From Methylobacter sp. S3L5C (GTDB lineage Bacteria > Pseudomonadota > Gammaproteobacteria > Methylococcales > Methylomonadaceae), in the NCBI RefSeq assembly GCF_022788635.1, contig NZ_CP076024.1, positions 4,751,503 through 4,815,502 of the forward strand: a DNA stretch of 64,000 bases, in the 5' to 3' direction. This document shows, piece by piece, positions 18,115-27,703 of this stretch. Every line of letters begins with the position of its first letter. Position 1 is the stretch's first letter. The notes under the pieces are model-generated. The model was given only the letters and a program-made list of their open reading frames with translations. It was not told the origin of the DNA and ran no database searches. Both the position numbers and the translations under genes were made by a program.

Positions 18115-18764
18115 GTTGTTACCTACGAAAAATTATCATTAAATTTAACGCAACCCGGCTGGCCTTTATCATAGGCTCCGTAGTTTTCCGTCCTTATCTT
18201 GCAATAAGTTTGGCTTGTTCATCCATGAATCATGGGCACTTGGATAAGTGGGACACGAGCGTGCAGTTTTATTAAGCGGATAACTTTGCTTGAACATAAA
18301 TACCTAAAGTATTTATGTAATCTTTAAACTACTAAAAGACTATAACAGATAAAAATACCAAGTACAGCTTTGAATTGTATCGAAATGCATCGAAATGTAT
18401 CAAGTAACCTAAATATACTAAATTCATAGACTGTGCTGAATAAACTGGTTGCCAAGTTCCAACTTAGCAACCAGTTTATTCAGTATTGATTTCGTGTATT
18501 TAATATATTTTTTGTCTTTCATGTCTTTCGTACTTTTCATGAGCTATGGCCATCATTTCATGAAACAGTGGCAAAATTGAACGAAAGGTGAATTATTCGA
18601 TACGGTTCACACTTTTGTAACAAATAAAAAGTAAATTAGGATTCAACTTGACAGACCTAGCGTGTTGTTGAGGGTGAAAGCAATTATTAGCGGCTCAATT
18701 ATGCCTGGCTTATTTAATTGCAGATTAACCATTTATATTAACAACATCAAGGATTCCAAAGCTT
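18115..18764. other. 650-base divergent intergenic region
   Basis: Lies between the two oppositely oriented sorted-protein genes, so it must hold both promoters; none could be assigned with confidence. Visible contents are a short tandem ATCGAAATGC/T repeat (about 18378-18402), the long hairpin at 18436-18483, a copy of the CACGAAAGACA motif in reverse (18511-18540), and AAGGATT at the start of the + gene. Confidence 0.5.
18436..18483. repeat. 17-bp perfect inverted repeat, hairpin
   Basis: CTGAATAAACTGGTTGC (18436-18452) and GCAACCAGTTTATTCAG (18467-18483) are exact complements. The 14-base loop has its own AAGTT/AACTT pairing, so the centre reads GGTTGCCAAGTTCC...AACTTAGCAACC. That is a variant of the GGTTCCCAAG element seen nearby. 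Confidence 0.75.
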
Positions 18765-20384
18765 ATGAAACATACACGTATTACCCTCGCTATTGCCGTT
18801 GCCGTAGCGCTAGCCTCCACAACCGCCAATGCAACCGGTGGTTTTAGCTACTCTCATGAATGGACTTTCAGCCATACTGCCGCTAATGGCTCAAATTCAA
18901 TGGGCTCTGAAATTCTCTCCTACGACGCCCTAAACAATCGTCTATGGGTGGCAGGTACGGATGCAAACCAATTAAACCTTGGTCAAGGCGGTATTGATAT
19001 CCTTGATTTGTCCGGTAATCTGGTCAATTCCTTTTCTACTAGCTCGCTAGGCGGCATCAATAGCGTCGCTGTAAAGAACGGCCAAGCAGCGATAGCCATC
19101 ACAGCCCCCAACAAGACCAATGCCGGTTTAGTGAGTTTTTATAATGCTAATACTTATGCACATCAGGCGGATGTGACGGTCGGCGCTAATCCTGATGCTG
19201 TCACTTACACACCAGATGGTAGTCGTTTGTTAGTGGCCAATGAAGCCGAACCAAGCAGTTATTTGGTTGGCCCTGGTGGCGATCCAGTCGGCTCAGTGAG
19301 CATTATCAACACAACCACTTTTACTTCACAGACCGCTGGTTTTGAGAGCTTTAATGGCTCGGCTGCAGCACTTAAGGCTGCAGGTGTCAGACTTACCGGC
19401 CCCAATGCTTCTGTTGCCCAAGATCTTGAACCCGAATACATCGCAGTAAGCGCAGATGGCACCAAAGCTTACGCAACCCTGCAAGAAGCTAATTCAGTGG
19501 CAGAGATCGATATCGCTACGGCAACCATTACCAACATTAAAGCCATGGGCTTGAAAGACCACAGCCTGGCGGGCAACGGCCTGGATGTTTCAGATCGTGA
19601 CGGATCAGGCAAAAGCCCCCTGAACGGCAATATCCAAAATTGGAACGTGATGGGAATGTATATGCCAGATGGCATAGCGAGTTTTACCAACAGCGGCAGT
19701 CAATACTATGTAACGGCCAACGAAGGCGATTCTCGTGGCGATTGGGCAGGTGGTAATGATGAAATCCGCGTCGGCGATGCAACCATTGATTCCGCTCTAA
19801 ACGCTACTCTGACCGCTGCGCATGGTGCTGACTGGCAAACCAATAACGACAAACTAAATCGTTTGACTGTCTCTACCAGCGGCGACACCGATGGCGATGG
19901 CGACCTTGATCAGTTACAAGCATTTGGTGGACGATCTTTCTCGATTTTAGATGCTAACGGTACAATGGTGTTTGATTCCGGCGATAAGATAGAGCAAACC
20001 ATAATGGCTAATTACTCGTCAATTTGGGATGACAGCCGCAGCGATAATAAAGGACCAGAGCCAGAAAGCGCAATAGTGGGTAAAGTCAATGGCCGCGATA
20101 TATTGTTTCTGGGTCTGGAGCGATCCAATGCCATCATGGCTTGGGACATTAGCAACTTGGCAAGCATCCTCTACCTCGATACAATTTTCACTGCAGGTGA
20201 TGTTGGTCCGGAAGGAATAAGCTTTTTCTCTAACGCCGCAGGCAGCTATCTTGCTGTAAGCAACGAGGTTAGCGAAACTACTTCTCTGTATCAAGTCGCA
20301 GCAGTTCCTGTTCCTGCAGCAGTTTGGTTATTCGGCTCGGCAATGGCAGGCTTTGGTGTCTTGACTCGTCGACGCAAAGCCTAA
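18765..20384 (+). CDS. exported choice-of-anchor I beta-propeller protein with VPLPA/PEP-CTERM-type tail
   Basis: 539 residues. The signal peptide (ITLAIAVAVALASTTANA) is followed by a propeller-like body: SEILSYDALNNRLWVAG, VAVKNGQAAIAI, PDAVTYTPDGSRLLVANEAE, then GPEPESAIVGKVNGRDILFL and GDVGPEGISFF. These are hallmarks of the choice-of-anchor I family, related to esterase-like/PhoX-type propellers. An Asp-rich DGDGDLDQ loop suggests Ca2+ binding. The C-terminus AVPVPAAVWLFGSAMAGF plus TRRRK is an exosortase-type sorting tail, matching the divergent neighbour. AAGGA lies 11 bases before the ATG. The enzymatic role is unknown. Confidence 0.82.
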   Translation: MKHTRITLAIAVAVALASTTANATGGFSYSHEWTFSHTAANGSNSMGSEILSYDALNNRLWVAGTDANQLNLGQGGIDILDLSGNLVNSFSTSSLGGINSVAVKNGQAAIAITAPNKTNAGLVSFYNANTYAHQADVTVGANPDAVTYTPDGSRLLVANEAEPSSYLVGPGGDPVGSVSIINTTTFTSQTAGFESFNGSAAALKAAGVRLTGPNASVAQDLEPEYIAVSADGTKAYATLQEANSVAEIDIATATITNIKAMGLKDHSLAGNGLDVSDRDGSGKSPLNGNIQNWNVMGMYMPDGIASFTNSGSQYYVTANEGDSRGDWAGGNDEIRVGDATIDSALNATLTAAHGADWQTNNDKLNRLTVSTSGDTDGDGDLDQLQAFGGRSFSILDANGTMVFDSGDKIEQTIMANYSSIWDDSRSDNKGPEPESAIVGKVNGRDILFLGLERSNAIMAWDISNLASILYLDTIFTAGDVGPEGISFFSNAAGSYLAVSNEVSETTSLYQVAAVPVPAAVWLFGSAMAGFGVLTRRRKA

Positions 20385-20430
20385 AAGCCGGTATTTTATC
20401 AGCATAAAGCGTTGGGCTACATGCATTACC

Positions 20431-20455
20431 GGTTCCCAAGCCGAAACTTGGGGTC
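20431..20455. repeat. GGTTCCCAAG-family hairpin
   Basis: GGTTCCCAAG (20431-20440) pairs imperfectly with CTTGGGGTC (20447-20455), 47 bases after the stop of the sorted protein gene. It is a degenerate relative of the palindromes at 17340 and 18436. A GTAGGGC...GCGCCCTAC pair follows at about 20475-20505. Confidence 0.45.
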
Positions 20456-20536
20456 AACGCGGTAAGGTGTAATAGGTAGGGCATCAATAGCATATTGCGC
20501 CCTACTTTTAATCCGTCTTATGGCTTTAATTAATGA

Positions 20537-20619
20537 GTAGGATGTGTAGAGCAACGCGAAACCCATCGAATAAGCGATTGAATATGATGGGTTTCGGCTA
20601 TTGCCTCTACCCATCCTAC
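20537..20619. repeat. long dispersed hairpin (GTAGGATG...CATCCTAC)
   Basis: Outer arms GTAGGATG (20537-20544) and CATCCTAC (20612-20619) and inner arms CGAAACCCATC (20557-20567) and GATGGGTTTCG (20586-20596) are exact complements, forming an interrupted hairpin of about 80 bases. Elements of this GTAGGATGGGT/CGAAACCCATC type are common intergenic repeats in proteobacteria. Confidence 0.75.
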
Positions 20620-20645
20620 GCGCTTTAATAGCTTTTGAAACGTTT

Positions 20646-20671
20646 GGGACGGGGTTATAAAACTCCGTCCC
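20646..20671. repeat. 11-bp inverted repeat
   Basis: GGGACGGGGTT (20646-20656) and AACTCCGTCCC (20661-20671) pair with one G-T over a 4-base loop. It is the last hairpin of a run of four within 250 bases downstream of the choice-of-anchor gene. No T-run follows. Confidence 0.55.
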
Positions 20672-20743
20672 GCGTTATAATTTGCGATTCAGATCAATAA
20701 ATATCGCAACGGTATTTTAAAAAACCTTTATTCACTCTCCCCG

Positions 20744-20970
20744 TCAAGCTACTGGCACTGCCAGAACCTCTACCGGCACTCCTAATACCTTTTTTGTGTC
20801 AGTAAAACCCCCCAATGGCGCTGCCAGCACCTCTACCGGCACTTTCAGTACCTTTACTCGCTTTTCCAATACCTTGCTTGGCAGTGCCTCTAAAGGTATT
20901 GACATAGCAACCAAAGGTGCTGGCAGTGCCAGTAACTTGCTGAGCAGTGCCAATACTATTATTACTTAAT
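20744..20970. repeat. degenerate repeat block rich in CTGGCACTGCCAG
   Basis: A ~38-base unit (20752-20789) recurs at 20814-20852: GCTGCCAGCACCTCTACCGG against CTGCCAGAACCTCTACCGG. The palindromes CTGGCACTGCCAG and CTGGCAGTGCCAG flank the block. Both strands stay open: + reads a Thr/Ser/Gly-rich peptide ending at the TAA near 20968, - reads a KVLxVPVEVLA-like repeat. Neither has a convincing start codon, so a decayed gene end or simple repeat are both possible. Confidence 0.45.
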
Positions 20971-21224
20971 GCAAACCCTTTACCCGCATAACCGGTAAAA
21001 GTGTCAAGCTATACAAGCGCCAAACGACAAGCCAGAAAAGCACTATGCGGCGTCTAAATACAATAAAAGTTGTGCAGATTATTACCGTTAATAAAGCCGG
21101 GATATGAGTTTTTATTGGCACTTGCCGGTAATAACCCGTGCAAGCACCTTCAGACCGCTATAATAACTATCAGGCATCTGCCCCATACCCATTTGTATTA
21201 ATCCATCAGAGGGCTTTTATTAAC

Positions 21225-21752
21225 ATGACATACTTTTATATAGCACTAGTCTTTGTTGCCAGCTTCTTGTCTGGATGCGCTGATACCGCTGGCTCTCATC
21301 AATTGATAGGCTCACCTATGAGTAGTAGTCAGGCAGACCGATTTTCTGATTTGGTTATTACCGTTAAAGCGGATAAGCACGTTACTTTAAATCAAACTGA
21401 TACCGATAGAATGACGAAACTGATTGTGGCAGATATAAAAACCACTAGCCCAAAACGTTTTAAAACCATCAATACCGGAGTTCCCGGTTCTACAACGCTC
21501 AACGCTTCTGTAGCCATAAAAAACTATGATGAAGGCAGTGCTTTTGCGCGATTTATGATGATAGGCTTGGGACAAATGCACATTGATGCCGAGGTAACGC
21601 TTGCTGACTCTTTATCCAATGAAAAAATGGCCCGCTATGAAGTCAACAAGACTTTCGCCTGGCATGGTTTTTATGGTGCACTGACGGATATAAAAGATAC
21701 CGAGGTTGGCTTTTGTAAAGCGGTTGCAGATTCCATTATTGGTAAAGACTAG
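21225..21752 (+). CDS. DUF4410-like outer-membrane lipoprotein
   Basis: 175 residues from ATG 21225. The open frame begins 87 bases earlier, but only this ATG gives a proper signal: MTYFYIALVFVASFLSGC, with lipobox LSGC and lipidated Cys18. AGAGGG lies about 12 bases upstream. The mature domain (FSDLVITVKADKHVTLNQ, IVADIKTTSPKRFKTI, NASVAIKNYDEGSAFARF, GLGQMHIDAEVTL) matches the pattern of DUF4410 lipoproteins, alpha/beta proteins of unknown function. No Asp at +2 (A19), so outer-membrane sorting is expected. It stands alone; the element at 21778 follows. Confidence 0.75.
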   Translation: MTYFYIALVFVASFLSGCADTAGSHQLIGSPMSSSQADRFSDLVITVKADKHVTLNQTDTDRMTKLIVADIKTTSPKRFKTINTGVPGSTTLNASVAIKNYDEGSAFARFMMIGLGQMHIDAEVTLADSLSNEKMARYEVNKTFAWHGFYGALTDIKDTEVGFCKAVADSIIGKD

Positions 21753-21777
21753 CAAGGAGGCTGTCCAAGTAACTTCG

Positions 21778-21892
21778 CTATAGACTTTCAGAAATTAAAC
21801 TGTCAATTCATGCTCTGTAAGCTCACACAGATAACATCACTTGAAGGGATGGTATCTGTCAACATGGAAATTACTTATCTGAAAATCTATAG
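21778..21892. mobile_element. 115-bp MITE-like element, copy A
   Basis: Ends CTATAGACTTTCAG (21778-21791) and CTGAAAATCTATAG (21879-21892) are terminal inverted repeats of 14 bp with one mismatch. Inside, ACAGATA (21827-21833) and TATCTGT (21853-21859) form a second stem around TTGAAGGGAT. Copies B (39309-39425) and C (about 51015-51133) share the same order of motifs. There is no coding capacity. It may be a miniature inverted-repeat element or a conserved structured RNA. Confidence 0.65.
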
Positions 21893-21947
21893 TCTTTATT
21901 GTGCTGCCATTTTGGCAGCAAAGCCTAAGCTGATTTTTTGTGAAGAC

Positions 21948-22160
21948 TTAATCAAAGATGGAATCAGTGGATATCTGTACCCAATTTAAGCCGGTCTTTT
22001 TTTTGCTCTCAATTAGATTCAATTCTTCCGTACCAAGCAAGGCAATCATGCTTAATTCTGACTCTGCTGAGCGCAATTGCTTTATTTCATTGAGCTGTGC
22101 GGCCAAATCGAACAAATCCGTTTGATCGACATTTTTTTTAAAATACCTGCGCATGGTCAT
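21948..22160 (-). CDS. hypothetical 70-residue protein
   Basis: ATG at 22160 with no evident ribosome-binding site; a second ATG lies two codons on. The peptide begins MTMRRYFKKNVDQTDLFDL, then a helical, charged stretch QLNEIKQLRSAESELSMIAL and a C-terminus with LNWVQIS. No family is recognised. It is on the strand of the recQ/NIF3-like genes, 34 bases downstream of the latter. Amino-acid composition is protein-like rather than random, but the call is weak. Confidence 0.35.
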   Translation of the reverse strand: MTMRRYFKKNVDQTDLFDLAAQLNEIKQLRSAESELSMIALLGTEELNLIESKKKTGLNWVQISTDSIFD

Positions 22161-22193
22161 TGTTTTAAGGGCAAAAAATTAAAGTGAGATATT

Positions 22194-22514
22194 TCACAAG
22201 TCGTCAACCGTCAAGATCTTGTAAACTTCATAGGCAGGTTCTTCATAAGGATGCACGTTAAGTAACGTCTGGACAACTTCCTTGATTACGACAGCAGTGC
22301 AAATCATCTCCACCTTATATTCAATAACCTTTTCCAACCGGTTAACTTGCCCAAGTGTTGGCCGGCTATTTGCCAAAGGTCGAAACTGACCTTCTCCGCG
22401 CACTTGCCAGCAGCATTGATCATAAGCCTTGTAATGCCCTACGCCTTTTGCAAACAAGGCGCTTTTTACTGCTTCAAGCTGCGCTTCGGGAACGTAAAAA
22501 CTTAATTTATACAT
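22194..22514 (-). CDS. NIF3/YqfO-like small protein
   Basis: 106 residues from ATG 22514; upstream in-frame codons fall within recQ and add an unlikely Cys-rich stretch. YKLSFYVPEAQLEAVKSALF at the start, GHYKAYDQCCWQVRGEGQFR and NVHPYEEPAYEVYKI at the end are the signature of the stand-alone YqfO/NIF3-associated domain (HPYEEPAYD motif). It lies 13 bases after the recQ stop, so is probably co-transcribed. Its function is not known; the fold resembles PII-like/CutA trimers. Confidence 0.85.
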   Translation of the reverse strand: MYKLSFYVPEAQLEAVKSALFAKGVGHYKAYDQCCWQVRGEGQFRPLANSRPTLGQVNRLEKVIEYKVEMICTAVVIKEVVQTLLNVHPYEEPAYEVYKILTVDDL

Positions 22515-22527
22515 GGCGATAATCGCT

Positions 22528-24657
22528 TTATGCCGTCTTGCGCTGCAGTGCTGCCCGCACACAACGTAAAATACTGTAACTGTATTGGCCATCAAAATGC
22601 TCATAAACCGGTTTTAAGGCATTTTGTTGTTCACCGGGCAGACTTAAAATAGCCTCCTCAATAGTTTTTATTTCCGGCTCAGGCAATTCCACGACATCAA
22701 CCAACGCCAGTAGTCCTTGCTCCAACGCTTGCGAAAGATGCGTATAGATAGTATCGGCTTTCAATGTTCTTTTTTGGGCAATCTTGTTAACGCTATAACC
22801 TAATTTAAACAAATCTACCGATTCTGTCGCCGTATCGTGTCCGCTGTGGTCATCGCTATAATCTTTGATAACCGCTAAAAACTGATCGGCATAAAGGCTT
22901 AATTTTCGCTCACCCACTCCCGACAACAAGCGCATTTGTTGGTGATTGGCCGGTTTTTTCTCCATCATAGCCATCAATGTTGCATCATTAAATATAATAT
23001 AGGGCGGCACATCCTGGGCATCGGCAATCTCTCTGCGCTTGGCACGTAAAGCCTCCCATAACTCACTATTGATTTCGCCCTTGCTGACTGATTTGCCGGC
23101 ACCTTTTTTGCCAAGCTTGCTTTTTTCGGGCCGTATATCTTTACGTAACATTAACTGTTGTTCGCCGCGTAAAATCGGGCGACAGACATCCGTCAGTTGC
23201 AACACGCCAAAATGATCAAAGTTAACGGAAACCAGACCGCGCGCAACCAACTGCCTGAATACGGAAGACCATTGCTGCTCATCCAAGTCTTTGCCCAAGC
23301 CAAACGTAGCTTGTTTATCATGGCCGGAACTGACAATCCGCTCGGTAATTTTGCCAAGTAACACATCAATTAAATAGCCCACACCATAACGTTGTCCGGT
23401 ACGATAAATACACGATAAGGCCTGTTGTGCAGCCAGCGTACCATCCCACGTATCGACCGCTTCCAAACAGGTATCGCAATTATTGCAAGGCAGCTCCAAG
23501 TGATCACCAAAGTATTTTAATAACGCCTGCCGCCGACAATGGACTTGCTCACATAACGCCAGCATGGCATCAAGTTTGTGCATTTCCAGGCGTTTATGGG
23601 CTTCATCGGCATTGGAATCAGCCAACATGCGCCGCAACGTGATAACGTCTTGTAAGCCATAAGCCATCCACGCATTGGCGGGTAAACCGTCACGCCCTGC
23701 CCTGCCGGTTTCCTGGTAATAGGCTTCCACACTTTTAGGCAAATCCAGATGGGCAACAAAGCGTACATTAGGCTTATCAATACCCATACCAAAAGCGATG
23801 GTGGCAACAATCACCAGACTGTCTTCCATTAAAAACCGGTGTTGGTGCTGATAGCGTAAATCGTTGGTCATACCGGCATGATAGGCCAAGGCATTAATAC
23901 CTTTCGATCTTAGCCATTCGGCGGTTTCATCGACTTTTTTACGCGACAGGCAATAGACAATACCAGCGTCTCCGGCATGTTCGGCCTTAATAAAATCAAT
24001 TAATTGTTGCCGGGCATTTTGTTTCTGCACAATCCGGTAACGAATGTTGGGACGGTCAAAACCACTAAGAAAAAGCGGCGCTTTTTCCAACTGTAAGCGC
24101 AAAATAATTTCTTGCCGGGTTTTTTCGTCTGCGGTTGCGGTCAGGGCAATACGGGGAATTTGGGGAAATTGCTCATGCAGCAGGGATAACTGCAAATAAT
24201 CTACCCGAAAATCATGTCCCCATTGCGATACGCAATGGGCTTCATCAATGGCAAACAGGGCGATCTGGATACGCTGAAACAGCGCAATAGTGCGGCCGGA
24301 GGTGAGTCTTTCCGGGGCAATGTACAATAAATCCAGCTCGTTATTCAATAACTGCCGCTCAATAGTTCGGACTTCTTCCTGAGATAACGTGGAATTTAAA
24401 AAAGCGGCTTTTACCCCCAGCTGAAGTAAGGCACTGACCTGATCCTGCATTAAAGCAATTAACGGCGAAATAACAATACCAACCCCGGGTCTTATTAAGG
24501 CCGGAATCTGGTAACACAATGATTTTCCGCCACCAGTGGGCATTAATACCAGCGCATCCCCTCCTGCCAAAATTTGCTCTATGACGTCTTGTTGCTGGCC
24601 TCTAAAACCATCATAGCCAAAAACAGCTTTGAGTATTTCGATGGACTTGTTCTTCAC
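22528..24657 (-). CDS. recQ: ATP-dependent DNA helicase RecQ
   Basis: 709 residues from a GTG at 24657 with GGGAG 5 bases before it; a TTG at 24690 would add 11 residues. Superfamily 2 motifs in order: [14 protein letters not shown], Walker [55 protein letters not shown] and [10 protein letters not shown]. The RQC zinc site is [12 protein letters not shown] followed by CNNCDTC, then an HRDC domain and a C-terminal helix-turn-helix extension ([20 protein letters not shown]), which makes it longer than E. coli RecQ (609). It unwinds DNA 3' to 5' in recombination and fork repair. Confidence 0.95.
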   Translation of the reverse strand: MKNKSIEILKAVFGYDGFRGQQQDVIEQILAGGDALVLMPTGGGKSLCYQIPALIRPGVGIVISPLIALMQDQVSALLQLGVKAAFLNSTLSQEEVRTIERQLLNNELDLLYIAPERLTSGRTIALFQRIQIALFAIDEAHCVSQWGHDFRVDYLQLSLLHEQFPQIPRIALTATADEKTRQEIILRLQLEKAPLFLSGFDRPNIRYRIVQKQNARQQLIDFIKAEHAGDAGIVYCLSRKKVDETAEWLRSKGINALAYHAGMTNDLRYQHQHRFLMEDSLVIVATIAFGMGIDKPNVRFVAHLDLPKSVEAYYQETGRAGRDGLPANAWMAYGLQDVITLRRMLADSNADEAHKRLEMHKLDAMLALCEQVHCRRQALLKYFGDHLELPCNNCDTCLEAVDTWDGTLAAQQALSCIYRTGQRYGVGYLIDVLLGKITERIVSSGHDKQATFGLGKDLDEQQWSSVFRQLVARGLVSVNFDHFGVLQLTDVCRPILRGEQQLMLRKDIRPEKSKLGKKGAGKSVSKGEINSELWEALRAKRREIADAQDVPPYIIFNDATLMAMMEKKPANHQQMRLLSGVGERKLSLYADQFLAVIKDYSDDHSGHDTATESVDLFKLGYSVNKIAQKRTLKADTIYTHLSQALEQGLLALVDVVELPEPEIKTIEEAILSLPGEQQNALKPVYEHFDGQYSYSILRCVRAALQRKTA

Positions 24658-24751
24658 TGCCTCTCCCGCACGACGATAATACTTCTTCAATCAGGTAAAC
24701 CATTTATAATGCATCAATTATACAGGACTGCAGGGAACACACGCCCACTCT

Positions 24752-26338
24752 ATGACCTATTTTACTAATAAGCTTTCGACGCGCCTGGAACAACTTCTGG
24801 CAAATGACCATCAACATCTGCTCTGCGGAGGCCTTAAAGGGATTGAAAAAGAAAGTCTGCGTATAGGCAAAGATGGTTTAATTGCCCAAACACCGCACCC
24901 GATCATCTTAGGTTCGGCACTGACACATCCGACTATCACCACGGATTATTCTGAAGCGCTGATTGAATTAATTACCCCACCGTTTGCCGATATAAAAGAC
25001 AGTTTGGGTTATTTGCGTAACGTCCACCAGTTTGTTTATGATCATTTGGATAATGAACTATTACTGGGTGCCAGTATGCCCTGCGGCATTGATGGAGATG
25101 AAAGTATTCCCATTGCCGACTATGGATCATCCAATATCGGTCATATGAAACATGTTTATCGACACGGTTTATGGCATCGTTACGGCAGAACCATGCAGGC
25201 CATTGCCGGTATTCATTTTAATTATTCGGTACCCGAAGCATTGTGGCCGGCTTTACACCAACAAGAAGCTAGTCCGTTGACTCTGGAGCAATTTACCTCC
25301 GAAGCCTATTTTGGTTTGGTCAGAAACTTTCAGCGCATCGGTTGGATAATTTTATATTTATTTGGCGCATCACCGGCAATTTGTAAAAACTTCTTCAAAA
25401 GCCGTCCGGAGTTAATGGCCCAATTTGAAGAGTTTGACCAGGGCACCCTCTATCATCCCTACGCAACGTCATTGCGCATGAGTGATATAGGCTATAAAAG
25501 CAAAAATCAGGCTGATCTAAAAATTGATTACAATTCTTTATCCGGCTATGTCAGTAGTTTGAGTAAGGCGATTAATACTCCTTACCCTGACTATGAAAAA
25601 ATCGGCACGGTTGTTAATGGCGAATACCGTCAACTTAACAGTAATATCCTGCAAATTGAAAACGAGTTTTACAGCACTATTCGACCTAAACAAATCATCA
25701 AATCCGGCGAAAAACCCACACTGGCACTTAAAAAACGTGGCGTTCGCTATATAGAAATGCGTTCACTGGATTTGGATTTATTTAATCCCATTGGCATAGA
25801 TGAAGCCAAGGCACGGTTTATAGAAGCGCTGTTACTCACCTGCTTATTAAAAGACAGCCCGCGTATTACCGACGAAGATCACCAGATCAATAATGCCAAT
25901 CAGTTGGCAGTTGCCAATTTGGGTAGAAAACCCGGTCTGCAACTGAACAAAGACAATCAACAGATCCTATTAACAGACTGGGCAACAGAAATACTTGAAG
26001 CCATACAGCCCGTATGTGCCGTTCTGGATAAAGACAATACCGACAAACCTTATAGTACCGCCCTTGCCCAACAACAGTTATTAATCGAAAATCCGGATTT
26101 AACGGCATCAGCAAGGATATTAAAAGGCATGACTGAAACGCAACTGCCTTTTAGTCGTTTTGCTTTAAATAAATCTGCCGAACATGCCAGGCAATTTAGC
26201 TTGTCCAAGCTGGATAAAATCCATACCCAAGAATTTACCGAAATGGCTAAAATCTCACTGGCAGAGCAAAAAGATCTCGAAAGCCAAAAGCAAATCCCTT
26301 TCGATGATTTCCTGACACAGTATTTTTCACAACAATAA
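24752..26338 (+). CDS. gshA: glutamate-cysteine ligase GshA (proteobacterial type)
   Basis: 528 residues (E. coli 518). Family landmarks: LLCGGLKGIEKESLRI near the N-terminus, DYSEALIELITPP, SSNIGHMKHVYRHGL, QAIAGIHFNYSVPE, LRMSDIGYKSKNQADLKIDY and RGVRYIEMRSLDLDLFNPIG. It ligates glutamate to cysteine with ATP, the committed step of glutathione synthesis, and is feedback-inhibited by glutathione in the known enzymes. It is divergent from recQ with a ~90-base gap and followed by a terminator-like hairpin, then a sulfate-assimilation gene that makes the sulfite for cysteine. Confidence 0.96.
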   Translation: MTYFTNKLSTRLEQLLANDHQHLLCGGLKGIEKESLRIGKDGLIAQTPHPIILGSALTHPTITTDYSEALIELITPPFADIKDSLGYLRNVHQFVYDHLDNELLLGASMPCGIDGDESIPIADYGSSNIGHMKHVYRHGLWHRYGRTMQAIAGIHFNYSVPEALWPALHQQEASPLTLEQFTSEAYFGLVRNFQRIGWIILYLFGASPAICKNFFKSRPELMAQFEEFDQGTLYHPYATSLRMSDIGYKSKNQADLKIDYNSLSGYVSSLSKAINTPYPDYEKIGTVVNGEYRQLNSNILQIENEFYSTIRPKQIIKSGEKPTLALKKRGVRYIEMRSLDLDLFNPIGIDEAKARFIEALLLTCLLKDSPRITDEDHQINNANQLAVANLGRKPGLQLNKDNQQILLTDWATEILEAIQPVCAVLDKDNTDKPYSTALAQQQLLIENPDLTASARILKGMTETQLPFSRFALNKSAEHARQFSLSKLDKIHTQEFTEMAKISLAEQKDLESQKQIPFDDFLTQYFSQQ

Positions 26339-26348
26339 AAACTAACAG

Positions 26349-26391
26349 GCAGGTTGGCCTTTAGCCATGGCGTAACCCAACCTGCTTTTTT
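26349..26391 (+). terminator. repeat-derived terminator after gshA
   Basis: GCAGGTTGG (26349-26357) and CCAACCTGC (26377-26385) pair perfectly and are followed by TTTTTT (26386-26391). The stem is the same AGGTTGGG/CCCAACCT family found after ilvD, apparently used here as an intrinsic terminator. Confidence 0.7.
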
Positions 26392-26458
26392 CCGCTGCAT
26401 AGCCATTCAAGGTACTTTACCGGTATTTGATCAAACAGAAAAAGGACTCCGCCCCCTC

Positions 26459-27184
26459 ATGACAGCCTTTAATATTCAGCAATTACAAACCGACTTAACC
26501 AATAAAAACCCACGCACCATTCTTAAAAAAGCCCTTGAGTTATTTGATAGTATCGCTATTTCTTTCAGTGGCGCAGAAGATGTCGTATTAATCGACATGG
26601 CACTTAATATCAGAAAAGATATCCGGATTTTCTCTTTGGACACCGGGCGACTGCATCCCGAAACCTACCGTTTTATAGAAAAAGTCAGAAAACATTATCA
26701 GATAGAGATTGAATTATTAACGCCTGACCGGGATGTTCTGGACAGCTTTGTAACCAACAAAGGCCTGTTCAGCTTCTATGAGGATGGCCATCAGGAATGT
26801 TGTGGTATTCGTAAAGTTGAACCCTTAAAACGTAAGCTGGCAACTGTGGATGCCTGGATTACCGGTCAACGTAAAGACCAAAGTATGGATACCCGACAGG
26901 ACATTCCTGAAGTGCAAATAGACAGCGCATTTTCTACCCCAGGGCACCCACTGATAAAATTTAATCCGTTACTCAACTGGAATTCGGCGCAAGTTTGGGA
27001 TCACATTGAAGCCTATCAGGTACCCTATAATGAATTGCATGAAAAAGGCTTTATCAGCATAGGTTGTGAGCCATGCACTCGCGCTGTCCTGCCCAATCAA
27101 CATGAACGAGTTGGCCGCTGGTGGTGGGAATCCGGAACTAAAAAAGAATGTGGCTTACATGCCGGGAACTTAAAACAAAAGTAG
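26459..27184 (+). CDS. cysH: adenylyl-sulfate (APS) reductase, CysH family
   Basis: 241 residues from ATG 26459; the longer frame from 26354 runs through the upstream terminator hairpin. [14 protein letters not shown] is the PP-loop-like nucleotide site and [13 protein letters not shown] follows. Cysteines C114-C115 ([13 protein letters not shown]) and C203/C206 (GCEPCTRAV) give the CC...CxxC set that binds the [4Fe-4S] cluster of APS-type reductases; C231 in KKECGLH is the catalytic Cys. So the substrate is more likely APS than PAPS. It uses thioredoxin to release sulfite for cysteine synthesis. No other cys gene is adjacent. Confidence 0.93.
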   Translation: MTAFNIQQLQTDLTNKNPRTILKKALELFDSIAISFSGAEDVVLIDMALNIRKDIRIFSLDTGRLHPETYRFIEKVRKHYQIEIELLTPDRDVLDSFVTNKGLFSFYEDGHQECCGIRKVEPLKRKLATVDAWITGQRKDQSMDTRQDIPEVQIDSAFSTPGHPLIKFNPLLNWNSAQVWDHIEAYQVPYNELHEKGFISIGCEPCTRAVLPNQHERVGRWWWESGTKKECGLHAGNLKQK

Positions 27185-27703
27185 ATATAGAATTTTTTGC
27201 GCACCTTGACAAGCTTGCAAAATGAGCGCCATAGACTACACTTTAATTTAATTTAGCTGCACTGTGGTTTCATGGTACAGAGAGCCGATAATCAAGCTTG
27301 GTCATCGGCGCATTTATATCCCTAAATAGTTGACTACCATCCAACTGCGGGTAAGCTAATAATTCGTCCCGAATACACTGAGAAACAACAAAACTTGTTA
27401 ACTATTACAGGCTAAAAGTAACTCAATAATCGAGGCCAGTACTTTAAATAACGATCAGATGGTTATTGGAAACCATAATAATTAGAGCAAGAGACTATAG
27501 TGAGTTAGCACTTTAATCGAGAAAATTCAAGTAACCTTTAATTCACGAATAGCTTGTATAACAAGTGCTAATTCCTCAAATTAATATCGATATGGCAGTG
27601 CCATAATGTCGCCTTGAGACCGTTCAAAGCGAAGATTTTTGGTTTGAAAATACGCTGTTATCGCTCTCATTAACCATCCTGATTTAAAACGGGGAGAGCC
27701 TCA
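27185..27703. other. intergenic region without a recognisable gene
   Basis: About 520 AT-rich bases after cysH. Visible: a small GCCGAT/ATCGGC hairpin (about 27287-27312) and the GGGGAGAG ribosome-binding site of the next small ORF (27691-27698). No tRNA-like fold, no repeat copy and no long frame was seen. Confidence 0.5.

Noticed and set aside
20744-20953. 69-codon - strand frame with KVLxVPVEVLA repeat
   Set aside because: Repeat is a DNA-level feature also open on the other strand; TTG start and no ribosome-binding site.
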